Below, piece by piece: positions 8,248-17,113 of a stretch of DNA of 64,000 nucleotides. This DNA comes from Georgenia daeguensis. GTDB lineage: Bacteria; Actinomycetota; Actinomycetes; Actinomycetales; Actinomycetaceae. Each line of letters opens with the position of its first letter. Within the stretch, counting starts at the first letter, position 1. The notes beneath the pieces are model-generated. The model was not told where the DNA came from. It did no database searches and saw only the letters and a program-made list of their open reading frames with translations. The stretch is from contig NZ_BAABBA010000016.1 in the NCBI RefSeq assembly GCF_039537705.1, positions 1-64,000 on the forward strand, given 5' to 3'. The position numbers and the translations under genes were made by a program.

Positions 8248-9144
8248 CTACCGCCGGCTCGGCCTGCTCGGGGAGAGCCGCCCGTCCAGCTCTCGCATCT
8301 TGGCCGCCGCCGTCGGCAGGGCCCTCCTCACCGCTCGACCCAACGCTCTGACGGGACGAGGCAGCAGCCGATCACGCCGGTCCACCGGGATCAACGTCAG
8401 CGCGATCACCACCGCCGCGACCGCGACTATCGCGCACCTGGCGAACCCCCGCAGCGGCGAGGTGTCGTGCGAGCCCCACACGGACAGCGTGAAGAGCAAC
8501 TCCGGGAGCGGTTGGGCTGCCGTCATCGCCGCCCAGAACACCGCGAGCAGCCGGCCGTCCCGGCCACCGTGGAACCAGGTCAGAAGCGCCAGGGCGGGCG
8601 TGGACAGCAGCGTGAGCATGCCCAGCGCGCTCGCGGCCCTCCAGTCGACGAACCCGACCGGCTCCCCCGCCAGTCCCGACCGCCACACCGGCTCGCCCAT
8701 CCCCGCCCACATCGCGGCCAGGCCCGCACCACCGGCCACCGACAGCGGCCAGACGAACCAGCGGCCGCCCAGGGACAGGGAGACCACCGCGACCCCCAGC
8801 CCGAGAGCGATCAGACTCAGCCCCTCCCTTTGCGCAGCATCAGCGATCGGGACCCACGGGGCCTGGGGCACGGAGTAGTCGTACAGATGATCCTGGAGCG
8901 CCACACAGGCGCCTGCACCGTCCTCCGGCAACCCGGGCACCGGCGGCTCACCACGGACCAGGCAGACCGAGAACCGCGACCACCACGCCTGGATGCCGAG
9001 CACCGCCGACGTCACCAGCATGAGGACGCCCGCCACCCGGAGCAGGACCCCGAAGACCCGCAGCACCACCGTGACGACCCTGCGCGCTGCCGTGCGGGCC
9101 GGCGGGCCATGCCCCACCGCCGTCGAAGCCGCACCAGGAACCAT
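8248..9144 (-). CDS. Hypothetical membrane protein
   Basis: Unrecognised protein of 298 aa with about six hydrophobic segments, the first near residues 25-50, and a basic Arg/Pro-rich C-terminus. The frame is open further upstream, but I choose the ATG at 9144 because GGAGGG lies 7 bases ahead of it. It converges on the recombinase-like gene. No family could be named from sequence alone; two short segments rich in Trp (residues 40-60 and around 140-165) may help a profile search. Confidence 0.7.
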   Translation of the reverse strand: MVPGAASTAVGHGPPARTAARRVVTVVLRVFGVLLRVAGVLMLVTSAVLGIQAWWSRFSVCLVRGEPPVPGLPEDGAGACVALQDHLYDYSVPQAPWVPIADAAQREGLSLIALGLGVAVVSLSLGGRWFVWPLSVAGGAGLAAMWAGMGEPVWRSGLAGEPVGFVDWRAASALGMLTLLSTPALALLTWFHGGRDGRLLAVFWAAMTAAQPLPELLFTLSVWGSHDTSPLRGFARCAIVAVAAVVIALTLIPVDRRDRLLPRPVRALGRAVRRALPTAAAKMRELDGRLSPSRPSRR

Positions 9145-9233
9145 GACCGCTCCCTCCGTCGGGGGAACCCATGGTGCCGACGACCTCGACGGCCCGCTGG
9201 CGAACGAGCCGGGGACGAGGCACGTCGCCCGGC

Positions 9234-9515
9234 CTAGCCGTCGGCGTCGACCTGCTCGATGATGCCGACGTCGTCGGCAACCGGCTCGGTCAGCTGCCAG
9301 CCGCTCTCCTCGAGGTCGCGCAGCTCCTGCGCGAGCGCCTCGAGCTTCGCGGCGGCATCGGACAGGGTGCGGGCGCCGTCCATCGACCACTTCGCCCGGA
9401 TGAGGTCGCGGTCCTCGCCCAGCTCGTCGAGCTCGTCGTCATCGTCGGTCTCGAACAGGTCGTCGTCCAGCTCCGTGCCATCGTCCAGGTCGTCGTAGGA
9501 GTGCTCGGCGGACAT
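9234..9515 (-). CDS. Small acidic hypothetical protein
   Basis: 93-aa protein, strongly acidic at the N-terminus (a run rich in Asp/Glu over residues 8-35), followed by an amphipathic helix 'TLSDAAAKLEALAQELRDLEESGW'. The C-terminal half looks like a conserved actinobacterial small protein, but no function can be named. A ribosome-binding-like GGGGAGG is present upstream (minus strand). It lies 89 bp upstream of the membrane protein and could share its transcript. Confidence 0.6.
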   Translation of the reverse strand: MSAEHSYDDLDDGTELDDDLFETDDDDELDELGEDRDLIRAKWSMDGARTLSDAAAKLEALAQELRDLEESGWQLTEPVADDVGIIEQVDADG

Positions 9516-9767
9516 GGTTCCTCCCCGTGACCGATCGTTCCTGCGCGCGGTGATTCTGCCAGCCGCACCCGGCCTTGCGAAGGCCTAACGAGACGTCTGT
9601 CGCCGACTGATGCGGTCGACTCCCGCGCGTACGGCGGAAAAGCGTTGGAGATGCGCTCGATCGTCTCGAGCCCCTCCTATTACCGCTCGTGAGCGTCCGC
9701 CGCGTTGTAGTCTCCGTCCACACGTTTGACGCTGGTCGGGGGAACAGCGAGATCAAAGGGGCTCGAC

Positions 9768-10421
9768 ATGACACAGCTGACCGCGACCTCCCCCACGGAG
9801 ACCAACGGGCAGGAACCGCGCCGCCGGCCCGGCCGTCCCCGGCACGCCGACACCGAGCCGCGGGCCTACAAGGCCGTGATCGAGCTGTTCGGCCAGCGCG
9901 GGTGGTCGGGCCTCACCCTCGACGCCGTCGCCACGCACGCCGGCATCGGCAAGTCGTCCATCTACCTGCGGTGGGACACCAAGCACGACCTGCTGATCGA
10001 GGCGATCCGCGACTTCGAGTCGAAGAACGACCTCAGCCCGGACGAGAGCCTGCCGCTGCGGGAGTACCTCATCGCCTACGCCACCGGCCGTGGGAGGGCG
10101 CTGCTGGGCGAGGAGGGGCAGACCATGCTCAACATCGTCTCCGCGGCCGCCGCCAACCCGGTCGAGTTCCAGGAGATCCGCGAGGAGTCCATCGGGCACG
10201 GCATCCTGCCGCTGACCGGCCGGCTGGAGCGGGCCGTCGCCGAGGGCGAGCTGCCGCCCGGGACGGACACCGGCGCGGTCATCGACGGGCTGGAGGGCTC
10301 GCTGATCTTCCACCTGCTGATCGCGCCCCGGGGAGCCTCCCGGGAGGAGCTGGCGTCCGACCTCGAGCGGTACGTGACCAACCTCGTCGACGTCGCCCTC
10401 CGGGGTCTGCGGAGCCGGTAG
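9768..10421 (+). CDS. TetR/AcrR-family transcriptional regulator
   Basis: 217-aa repressor-type regulator. The DNA-binding domain is at residues about 30-75, with the recognition helix region 'LDAVATHAGIGKSSIYLRWDTKHDLL'. A basic RRRPGRPRH patch precedes it. The C-terminal domain fits the TetR_C_16/AcrR ligand-binding type. The ATG at 9768 is preceded by AAAGGGG. No obvious target gene is adjacent: the downstream neighbour is convergent, and upstream is the acidic small gene on the other strand, so its regulon is unknown. Confidence 0.88.
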   Translation: MTQLTATSPTETNGQEPRRRPGRPRHADTEPRAYKAVIELFGQRGWSGLTLDAVATHAGIGKSSIYLRWDTKHDLLIEAIRDFESKNDLSPDESLPLREYLIAYATGRGRALLGEEGQTMLNIVSAAAANPVEFQEIREESIGHGILPLTGRLERAVAEGELPPGTDTGAVIDGLEGSLIFHLLIAPRGASREELASDLERYVTNLVDVALRGLRSR

Positions 10422-10445
10422 CCGGTCAGGACGGCGACGGCGCGG

Positions 10446-10464
10446 CGGACCTGAAAGCGGTCCG
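10446..10464. terminator. Candidate bidirectional hairpin between convergent genes
   Basis: CGGACC (10446-10451) pairs with GGTCCG (10459-10464) around a 7-nt loop, exactly between the TetR stop and the stop of the convergent DUF6766 gene. There is no T-tract, so it is weak. Confidence 0.35.
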
Positions 10465-10469
10465 TCGAC

Positions 10470-10886
10470 TCAGAGGTGACCCTTCTGCTCGGTGGCCTGC
10501 TCCTCCTCCTCGATCTCGAACTCCTGCGGGTCGATGCCGCGCTCGGTCAGGAGGCGGTCGATCTTGGCCTCCATGCGGTCGTTGCCCTCGCGGGACTGCG
10601 AGGAGCCCCAGAAGTAGAACAGCGCCAGGCCGGCCGCCTGCCAGACCAGCTGGAGGAACTCGGACTGCCAGTTCTCGAACGTCGAGGAGAAGAACTGGGG
10701 CCAGAACTGGGCCCACTCGAAGACCTGGCCGTGCTCCGCGGCGTCGTTGCGGACCTCGATGAGCTGGAAGACGAACTGCCCGACCCAGGACAGCACGAAG
10801 AGCGTCCCGGTGACGATCGCGAACGAGTACGCCGTGAAGAACCGCGGCCGGGGGTGCGCGAAGCGTGGGTGATCTGAGCTGGACAC
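10470..10886 (-). CDS. DUF6766-family membrane protein
   Basis: 138-aa protein with two hydrophobic segments (about residues 15-40 and 80-100) separated by the family-like stretch 'FFSSTFENWQSEFLQL', and a charged C-terminal tail rich in Glu. This pattern fits the DUF6766 family; no molecular function is known. I choose the GTG at 10886 because GGAAGGGG lies just upstream of it; an ATG-type start 13 codons earlier is possible. Confidence 0.75.
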   Translation of the reverse strand: MSSSDHPRFAHPRPRFFTAYSFAIVTGTLFVLSWVGQFVFQLIEVRNDAAEHGQVFEWAQFWPQFFSSTFENWQSEFLQLVWQAAGLALFYFWGSSQSREGNDRMEAKIDRLLTERGIDPQEFEIEEEEQATEQKGHL

Positions 10887-10965
10887 GGTGACCCCTTCCA
10901 CTCGGTGGTCGTCAAACGATGGCACCAGGGGGTCCTTCTTGCTCGCCGAGCGTCCGCGGCCGCGG

Positions 10966-13134
10966 TCACATCCTGGCGAGCTGCTCCTGCACCGCGGTGC
11001 TCACGGCTCCCGTGCCGCCCAGGATCACGACCTTGCCGGGCCGAAGCCGCTCGAGCTCGGCCAGCACCGCCGTCGGCAGCGCCCCCTGCTGCGTCAGCAG
11101 CACCGGCGCACCGCGCATCCCCGCCACGGGGGCGGCGGAGAGCGCGTCGATGGACGTGAGGCCGTTGGCCACGTAGACGACCGGGGCGCCCGCGTCGAAG
11201 GTTGCTCGCGAGACGGCCGCGGAGACGGCGTAGCGGTCCGGGCCGGACCATCGGCCCACCGACGGGGCGTACCGGCCGAGCTGGCTCTGAACCGTGGAGC
11301 TGACCGCTCCGGTCCCGCCGAGGATGACGATCTTCCTGGGGTTGAGACGGTCGAGCTCCGCGGCGACGGCGGTGGGCAGCGCCCCCGCCTGCGTGACCAG
11401 CACCGGGGCGCCGTGCATCCCGGCCACCGGTGCGGCAGACAGGGCGTCCACAGAGGTGAGGCCGTTCGCGACGTAGGCGACGTCGACCCCGGGACTGAAG
11501 CTGGCCCGGGACACCGCGGCGGAGACGGCGTAGCGGTCGGCGCCCGACCAGCGCACCACAGGGCCGGCGGTGTACCGGTCGAGGTGCTGCTGGACGGCCG
11601 AGCTGACCGCGCCCGCACCACCCAGGATGACGATCCGCTGGGGCTGGAGGCGCTCGAGCTCGGCGGCGACGGCGGTGGGCAGCGAGCCGGCCTGCGTGAG
11701 GAGGACCGGGGCGTCGTTCTTCCCGGCCACGGGGGCGGCGGAGAGCGCGTCGACCGAGGTGAGACCGTTGGCGATGTAGGCGACGGCGACGCCGGGCGCG
11801 AAGTTGGCCCTCGAGGTGGCCGCGGAGACGGCGTACCGGTCGGCCCCCGAGAGGCGCTCCACCTGCGTGGTGACGGGTTCCGGCTGGGGCTTCCACCAGT
11901 GCGAGTACATCCCGAACGCCATCGCGCTCGTGCCGGTCAGCTCCCGGCTGCCCGTCGTGCACTCGAGACGGAGCTTGGTGATGCGGCCGCCGAGGTCGCC
12001 GTTGCCGTCGCGCGACACGACCACCAGCGTGTTGAGCTTCCCGCCGCTGGGGCACTGCCTGGCGACGGTGTCGACCCTCAGCTCGCTCGTCCACCGGGTG
12101 CGGGTGTCCCCGGGAGCGGTGCCCGTGTACGGGTCTGCCTGGGCGGCGAGATAGGGCTTGCTGCCGGTCCGGCCGTACCCGCCGTTGGTGGCGGAGAACT
12201 GCGTGAACGCGACGGCCGAGCCGTACTTCCGGACCGTGCCGGCCGTCGTGCGGACCGCCTCGTCGGTCCTGGCGTGCTCCTTGTTGGCGGTGACCTTGCC
12301 GGCGGCGTCGACGGTGGCCCGGCCGCCGTAGACCTGGCACTGCGTGGTGTCGCACGTCTCGAAGTAGGTCGACCTGCGCCCCTCGCTCAGCACGTAGCTG
12401 CGGGCGGCGACGGCCTGGGCGCGCAACGCCTCCAGCTCCCACGACGCCGGCGACTCCCGCGGGACGACGCCGCGCAGGTAATCCTCGAGGAGGACGTCGT
12501 TGACGACGTCGAAGGACCCGGCCGCGGTGCTGGGCGCCAGCCGGATCGTGCCGCGGTACCACGTCCCGGTGGTGGCGGAGCTGGTCCTGGCGACGACCAC
12601 GCCGTCGCCGGTCGCGACCCGGAGCTGGGTGCCCTTCAGCGTGAGGCGCTCGATCACGCCGCCCGTCGGGCTCGTCCGCCGCTCGACGACGTACTCGGTC
12701 GTGCCGTTCCGCGTGATCGTCAGCCGTCCGCCCCCGACCTGGCGGCTTGCGCCGTCGTCGACCGACACCGTGAACGCCTGCTGCCCCGCCGGGGCCCACA
12801 GCGTCACGGTGCTCGTGGGGACGAGTGCGGACAGCGCCACCTCGACGGTGTCGTTGGCGACGCTCCCGCTCGTGGTGCCGGGGTAGTAGAAGCCGAGGAT
12901 CTGATCCGCGGTGCGCCCCTGGAGGGCCGCTCCCTGGGCGCCCCACTGGGACAGGCCGATCCCGTGGCCCCACCCACGCCCGTCGACCGTCCAGGCGCCG
13001 TCCGCAGGAGCGGGGTAACGCTCCTCGGCCGCGTGTGCGACGGCGGTCTGCCCCGTCATGAGCAGGGCGACGGCGAAGAGGCCCGCGAGGAGGCGGACCG
13101 CCGTCCGGCGCAGGGGGGTGCTGCTGGCGCTCAC
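10966..13134 (-). CDS. Secreted SpoIID/LytB-domain protein with three CWB2 cell-wall-binding repeats
   Basis: Exported surface protein of 722 aa. A signal peptide (about residues 8-35) precedes a SpoIID domain, seen as GRGWGHGIGLSQWGAQG near residue 52 and 'DVVNDVLLEDYLRGVVPRESP' later. SpoIID domains act on denuded glycan strands in peptidoglycan remodelling. From about residue 425 there are three tandem CWB2 repeats of roughly 95 aa, each beginning R-L/W-SG-A/P-DRYAVSAA and containing ANGLTS-DALSAAPVAG and VILGG-GAVS; these bind anionic wall polymers. The GTG at 13134 has GGAG upstream, while an in-frame ATG lies 16 codons earlier. The protein ends directly after repeat 3. Confidence 0.9.
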   Translation of the reverse strand: MSASSTPLRRTAVRLLAGLFAVALLMTGQTAVAHAAEERYPAPADGAWTVDGRGWGHGIGLSQWGAQGAALQGRTADQILGFYYPGTTSGSVANDTVEVALSALVPTSTVTLWAPAGQQAFTVSVDDGASRQVGGGRLTITRNGTTEYVVERRTSPTGGVIERLTLKGTQLRVATGDGVVVARTSSATTGTWYRGTIRLAPSTAAGSFDVVNDVLLEDYLRGVVPRESPASWELEALRAQAVAARSYVLSEGRRSTYFETCDTTQCQVYGGRATVDAAGKVTANKEHARTDEAVRTTAGTVRKYGSAVAFTQFSATNGGYGRTGSKPYLAAQADPYTGTAPGDTRTRWTSELRVDTVARQCPSGGKLNTLVVVSRDGNGDLGGRITKLRLECTTGSRELTGTSAMAFGMYSHWWKPQPEPVTTQVERLSGADRYAVSAATSRANFAPGVAVAYIANGLTSVDALSAAPVAGKNDAPVLLTQAGSLPTAVAAELERLQPQRIVILGGAGAVSSAVQQHLDRYTAGPVVRWSGADRYAVSAAVSRASFSPGVDVAYVANGLTSVDALSAAPVAGMHGAPVLVTQAGALPTAVAAELDRLNPRKIVILGGTGAVSSTVQSQLGRYAPSVGRWSGPDRYAVSAAVSRATFDAGAPVVYVANGLTSIDALSAAPVAGMRGAPVLLTQQGALPTAVLAELERLRPGKVVILGGTGAVSTAVQEQLARM
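10969..11862 (-). repeat. Three tandem CWB2-encoding DNA repeats (about 290 bp each)
   Basis: The 3' part of the SpoIID/CWB2 gene consists of three consecutive copies with high nucleotide similarity, for example the segment encoding ANGLTSVDALSAAPVAG recurs near 11130, 11430 and 11740. Such repeats can recombine and change copy number. Confidence 0.8.
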
Positions 13135-13213
13135 GCGTGGATCTCCGTTTCGGACGACTGCTGTCTGTCCGTCATTCTGCACGCGGGAGCGCCGGCGGCG
13201 GTAGCGGCGTGCC

Positions 13214-13576
13214 TCAGATCCCCGAGGTGCTCGCGGCGCCCGCCAGCACGAAGAAGGCGATGAAGGCGATGATGCCGATGATCACCAGGGCGACGCCGAT
13301 CCAGCCGAGCACCTTGCCCGCGGTCGCGGGCTTGCCGAGCCGCTCGGCCTTCTTGGCCTGCCAGATGGCGAGCGGGCCGAAGACGATCGGGAGGAGGACG
13401 ACGCCGAGGATGCCGAAGACGAGCGACATGGTCGCCGCGCTGTTGGCCTCCTGCGAGGTGGCGTCGTAGCCGTAGGCGGGCGGGGCGGCGGGAACGTGCC
13501 CGCCGGCGCCGTAGGAGCCGTACTGGCCCTGGGTGCTGTGCTGCTGCGGGGTGGGCTGGTACGGGTTCTCAGACAT
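13214..13576 (-). CDS. DUF4190-domain membrane protein
   Basis: 120-aa protein. Residues 1-45 are Pro/Gln/Gly/Tyr-rich and cytoplasmic-like. Two transmembrane helices follow (about 50-68 and 92-112) with the loop 'GPLAIWQAKKAERLGKPATAGKVLGWIG', typical of DUF4190. Function is unknown; such proteins are common in actinobacteria. The ATG at 13576 is preceded by AGGAGAG. Confidence 0.85.
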   Translation of the reverse strand: MSENPYQPTPQQHSTQGQYGSYGAGGHVPAAPPAYGYDATSQEANSAATMSLVFGILGVVLLPIVFGPLAIWQAKKAERLGKPATAGKVLGWIGVALVIIGIIAFIAFFVLAGAASTSGI

Positions 13577-13865
13577 CGTTGCTCTCTCCTGCTGGTGGGG
13601 GTCACGGCGGGCCCTCGCCCGGTGTACGTCAACGAAGCGTAGGGGTACGGCGGCGTTTATGAGACAGAACCGGTCAGGAAAGTTGGTGCCCCCTGCCCGA
13701 AGCGCCGGTCGACGAGCCCGCCTGGCAGGAATCGGCCATGGCAGGTAGTGGCGGCAGAGTTTCGGACGCTTGCCCGGCGAACTGCTGGCACTGTCGAGAT
13801 GTCGGTGCTGAGCACGGCGGACCATCCGCCGGCGTCGCCCGGCGTTCGTCACAGGGAGTCGCACG

Positions 13866-14381
13866 TTGTCCAGGCCCACGCTCAGCGCCGCAGCCTCCAC
13901 GCTGGCCGGCGTGGCGCTGCTGGTGGGTGCCCCGCACGCGTTCGGGTCGATGGATTCAGGGGCGCCCGTCGGTTCCGGAACGGTGGAGATCGAGGCGACC
14001 GGCGTGGCGACGGAGGCGCCCGGGCACGCGGGCGGCGAGCTCGTCGTCGTCCCGGGCGAGACCGTGACGTTCACCGCCACGGCCAGGGCCACCGTCCGGG
14101 GCGAGGGGCTCAGCGCGGTCCTGCGGCTCGACACCGCGGAGCTCTTCGCGGTCGCTCCCGAGCCGATCCGCGACGACCTGGAGGCCGGCACCCGCGTGCG
14201 GCTCGAGGGGCTGGCACCGGTCGCGGGCACGGACGACACCTGGCTGCTGCCGGCCCGCGAGCAGCCGTACGACGTCGAGGCCGTCGTCACCGTGACGATG
14301 CCCGACCTGACCGGCGCCCAGGGCCGCCCGCTGTCCACCGGCACCCTGTCCTGGTCCCTCACCCAGGTCCCGCCCGGCTGA
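13866..14381 (+). CDS. Secreted protein, alternate-type (SipW-like) signal peptide family, tentative
   Basis: 171-aa protein with an N-terminal hydrophobic segment (about residues 5-25), then 'VEIEATGVATEAPGHAGGELVVVPGETVTFTATARATVRGEGLSAVL', and a C-terminus LSWSLTQV. The mix of a PG-D/E-T segment with a terminal 'W-LTQ' resembles proteins with alternate-type signal peptides that assemble on the surface. No dedicated signal peptidase (SipW) gene is nearby, so the assignment is tentative. The start is a TTG at 13866 with GGGAG upstream. Confidence 0.6.
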   Translation: MSRPTLSAAASTLAGVALLVGAPHAFGSMDSGAPVGSGTVEIEATGVATEAPGHAGGELVVVPGETVTFTATARATVRGEGLSAVLRLDTAELFAVAPEPIRDDLEAGTRVRLEGLAPVAGTDDTWLLPAREQPYDVEAVVTVTMPDLTGAQGRPLSTGTLSWSLTQVPPG

Positions 14382-14520
14382 CCGCCGGTCCCACGCGGCA
14401 ACGGGGGGCCGTCGGTGCCGCTCGACAAAACCGGACATACGGCCGGACTATTTCCGGCAGAATCGTTCTGAAACCCGCGCCTGACGTCGTCGGCGCGCCC
14501 GGCGAACGAAGGAACCGTCC

Positions 14521-16041
14521 GTGGAACTGATCCTCGGGAGCGTGCCGCTCCTCGCAGCGCTGGTCGTCGTCGCGCTCGTCGTCTTCGTGACGGTCAAGCG
14601 GTCGATCCGCACCGTCGACCTCAACGAGGCCCTCGTCATCGTCGGCCGAAGCGACGGCCGGGGCGGCCCCACCGGCAGCCTCGACGCCCTGCCCAGCTCC
14701 ACGGAGGTGGTCGAGGGCAGGGGGCCGCGGGTCGTCATCGGCGGGCGGGCCTTCGTCAAGCCGTTCTTCGAGTCGGTCACGAAGATCTCCCTCGAGCAGC
14801 GCCAGCTGTCGCTCACCGTGGAGGGCGTCGACAAGAACTTCATCGCGGTCGGGGTGAAGGCGTCCGTCCTGTTCAAGGTGCGCGGCGACGCCGACGGCGT
14901 GCGCCGGGCCGCCCAGCGCTTCACCAGCCAGCAGGCCAACCTCGAGCAGCCGCTGCAGCAGGCGCTCGAGGGCGCGCTGCGGCCCGTGCTGGGCTCGATG
15001 ACGGTGGAGGAGATCATCTCCGACCGCGAGGCCCTGCAGAAGCAGGTCTTCGACTCCATCCGGCCCGACCTGCACCAGCAGGGCTTCCACATCGACCTGG
15101 TGAATCTCTCCGACATCTCCACGCCGGGGTCGGACTACCTGGCCAACCTGGGCCGCGCCCAGGCGGCGCGCGCACGGCAGATCGCAGAGGTGCAGGAGGC
15201 CGAGGCGCGCCTGGCCTCGGAGACCGCGCAGATCCATGCCCAGGAGCAGATCGCCGAGCGGCAGCGCGACCTCGCCCTGAAGCAGGCCACCATCCAGGCG
15301 CAGACCGACCGCGCCGGCGCCGAGGCCCAGGCCGCCGGCCAGCTCGCCCGCGCCGAGCAGGACCGGCTGGTCGCCGCGCAGGAGCGTGAGGCCCTGCAGG
15401 AGAAGGCGCGGGTGGCCGAGCAGCAGCTCGATATCGATGTCCGCAAGCCGGCCGACGCCGCCGCCTACGCCGCGGCCAAGCAGGCCGAGGGTGAGCGCGA
15501 CGCCCGGAAGGCCGAGGCGGAGGCGGAGGCGTTCCAGCGCCGCACCCTCGCCGAGGCCGAGCTGGCGGCGCAGAAGAACGAGGCCGAGGCCGTCGAGACG
15601 CTCGGCCGGGCCCGCGCCGAGGCCGCCAAGGCGGAGGGTCTCGCCGCCGCCGCGGCTACGGAGGCGCAGGCCCAGGCGCTGGCCGAGCAGGGACAGGCCG
15701 TCATCGTCCAGCAGCTGGTCGCGAAGCTCCCCGAGATCATGCGCGCCGCCGCCGAGCCGGTCGGGCAGATCGACAACCTCACCGTCGTCTCCACCGACGG
15801 CGCCGGGGCGGTCTCCAAGATCGCCGGGCAGGTGCTCGGCGAGGGGCAGGCCGTCGTCCAGGGCCTGTCCGGGATCGACCTGGGGTCGCTCCTCAACGGC
15901 TTCGCCGCCCGTTCAGGTGGCGCCGTCCGTCTCGACGCCGGCGCCCAGGCCGGCGGCCTGACCCGCCCTGCCGACGGCGACGCCGAGATCACCGGCCGAG
16001 GTCAGCCGGCCGACGCTGCCGGGACCGGAGTCGTCAACTAG
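14521..16041 (+). CDS. floT: Flotillin-like SPFH-domain membrane protein
   Basis: 506-aa protein. One N-terminal membrane segment (residues 5-23) is followed by an SPFH domain (about 30-190) and a long Ala/Glu/Gln-rich coiled coil (about 215-410) typical of flotillins. Flotillins organise membrane microdomains and influence signalling, secretion and fluidity. The start is GTG at 14521, with AAGGAACC ahead. No NfeD-like partner gene is adjacent, which is often found in Firmicutes. The C-terminal 90 residues are Gly/Ala-rich and unassigned. Confidence 0.88.
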   Translation: MELILGSVPLLAALVVVALVVFVTVKRSIRTVDLNEALVIVGRSDGRGGPTGSLDALPSSTEVVEGRGPRVVIGGRAFVKPFFESVTKISLEQRQLSLTVEGVDKNFIAVGVKASVLFKVRGDADGVRRAAQRFTSQQANLEQPLQQALEGALRPVLGSMTVEEIISDREALQKQVFDSIRPDLHQQGFHIDLVNLSDISTPGSDYLANLGRAQAARARQIAEVQEAEARLASETAQIHAQEQIAERQRDLALKQATIQAQTDRAGAEAQAAGQLARAEQDRLVAAQEREALQEKARVAEQQLDIDVRKPADAAAYAAAKQAEGERDARKAEAEAEAFQRRTLAEAELAAQKNEAEAVETLGRARAEAAKAEGLAAAAATEAQAQALAEQGQAVIVQQLVAKLPEIMRAAAEPVGQIDNLTVVSTDGAGAVSKIAGQVLGEGQAVVQGLSGIDLGSLLNGFAARSGGAVRLDAGAQAGGLTRPADGDAEITGRGQPADAAGTGVVN

Positions 16042-16409
16042 GACCCGGCCGCGGGCGCAAGGCGCTGCGCGAGGTCCTCCGGGCCGTCGAGGAACCAGAC
16101 GTGCCCGCCGCAGTTCGACTCGCGGACGAAGTCGCGCAGCGCGTCGCTGGCTCCGACGTGCGCCGAGATGTCGCCGAAGATCGCCAGCCTCAGCCGGTAG
16201 TTCACGAGCTTCTGGACGAAATCGCCGGCCAGGCCGGAGCGAAGGTCGAAGAACGCCGGTGCCAACCGGCCGGCCGGGACGGCGACCACCTCAGCCTGGA
16301 CCGCCCAGGCCTCGCCGACCAGGTCGAGGGCGTCCTGGCCGCCGGCGATCGGGGCTCCGGTCTCGGGCAGGTGCAGGACGACGGTGTCGTTGACGGTCTC
16401 CACGGGCAT
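16038..16409 (-). CDS. DUF4180-domain protein
   Basis: 123-aa protein matching DUF4180: 'AVQAEVVAVPAGRLAPAFFDLRSGLAGDFVQKLVNYRLRLAIFGDIS' in the middle and 'SNCGGHVWFLDGPEDLAQRLA' at the end. The FDL-SGLAGE-LQK-YR core is the family signature; its function is unknown. The stop overlaps the flotillin stop on the other strand by 4 bases. The ATG at 16409 is chosen; the frame is open further upstream without a better ribosome-binding site. Confidence 0.85.
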   Translation of the reverse strand: MPVETVNDTVVLHLPETGAPIAGGQDALDLVGEAWAVQAEVVAVPAGRLAPAFFDLRSGLAGDFVQKLVNYRLRLAIFGDISAHVGASDALRDFVRESNCGGHVWFLDGPEDLAQRLAPAAGS

Positions 16410-16516
16410 GAGCCCGAGGCTACGGACGACGGAGGAACGGGACCAGGGGATATCGGGGGGTGCCTGGTGGCCGGAGGGTGGGAGGGCGCGGTCGCGCACT
16501 GCCTCCGGCGGAGACG

Positions 16517-17113
16517 TCAGTCGCCGAACCCGTCGCGCAGGAACGCCACGATCCGCGGGGGCAGCCCGGCCAGCGCGTCCTCGGCCGAGACGAGGTAGGA
16601 CTCGGCGCCCAGCCAGTCGCTCTTGACCACGCCGTCGGCGTCGGACCAGTGCGAGCCGGCACGCTCGCCGTCGACCAGCAGGTCCACACGCAGGCACGGC
16701 CCCGTCCCGTCGGGCAGCGCGACAGTCTCGGTTCCCACCCTCGACAGCACAGCCGGCCGGGCGCCCCGGTCGGGGGTGCCGTCGTCCAGCCGCCGGAACG
16801 TCACGGAGCCGGCACCCGTCTCGAGCAGATGGAGGACGAGCCTGAACTCGCCGAAACTGGGCAGGGTGTCCCTGCCGAGCCCGGCAGCGGTCCGGGTGAC
16901 CGCGGAGGCGACCCCACCGGGCTCCTGCCGATAGCCGGTCGCGGACCAGGTCACGCCGTCCCCCTCGAAGGCGATTACCGACTCGGCCCGGTACATCTCG
17001 GCGTCACCGAGGGGGAAGGCGATCCTGGACGTGAGGACGCCGTCGTCGAACCGACGCCACAACGCGCCGACCCGGCGGCCCGCCTCGTGGAAGCTCTCCC
17101 AGCGCTCGCTCAT
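16517..17113 (-). CDS. Hypothetical protein coupled to ECF42 sigma factor
   Basis: 198-aa soluble protein, not recognised. It begins MSERWESFHEAGRRVG and has mixed alpha/beta character with no signal peptide, membrane segment or clear motif. Its ATG overlaps the stop of the sigma-factor gene (ATGA), so the two are translated together and it probably belongs to the ECF42 regulon. The ribosome-binding region and start lie inside a 15-bp tandem duplication (see the repeat entry). Confidence 0.75.
   Translation of the reverse strand: MSERWESFHEAGRRVGALWRRFDDGVLTSRIAFPLGDAEMYRAESVIAFEGDGVTWSATGYRQEPGGVASAVTRTAAGLGRDTLPSFGEFRLVLHLLETGAGSVTFRRLDDGTPDRGARPAVLSRVGTETVALPDGTGPCLRVDLLVDGERAGSHWSDADGVVKSDWLGAESYLVSAEDALAGLPPRIVAFLRDGFGD

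Noticed and set aside
10888..13263. Long plus-strand frame opposite the SpoIID/CWB2 gene
   Set aside because: Low-complexity shadow; the minus strand encodes clear SpoIID and CWB2 motifs.
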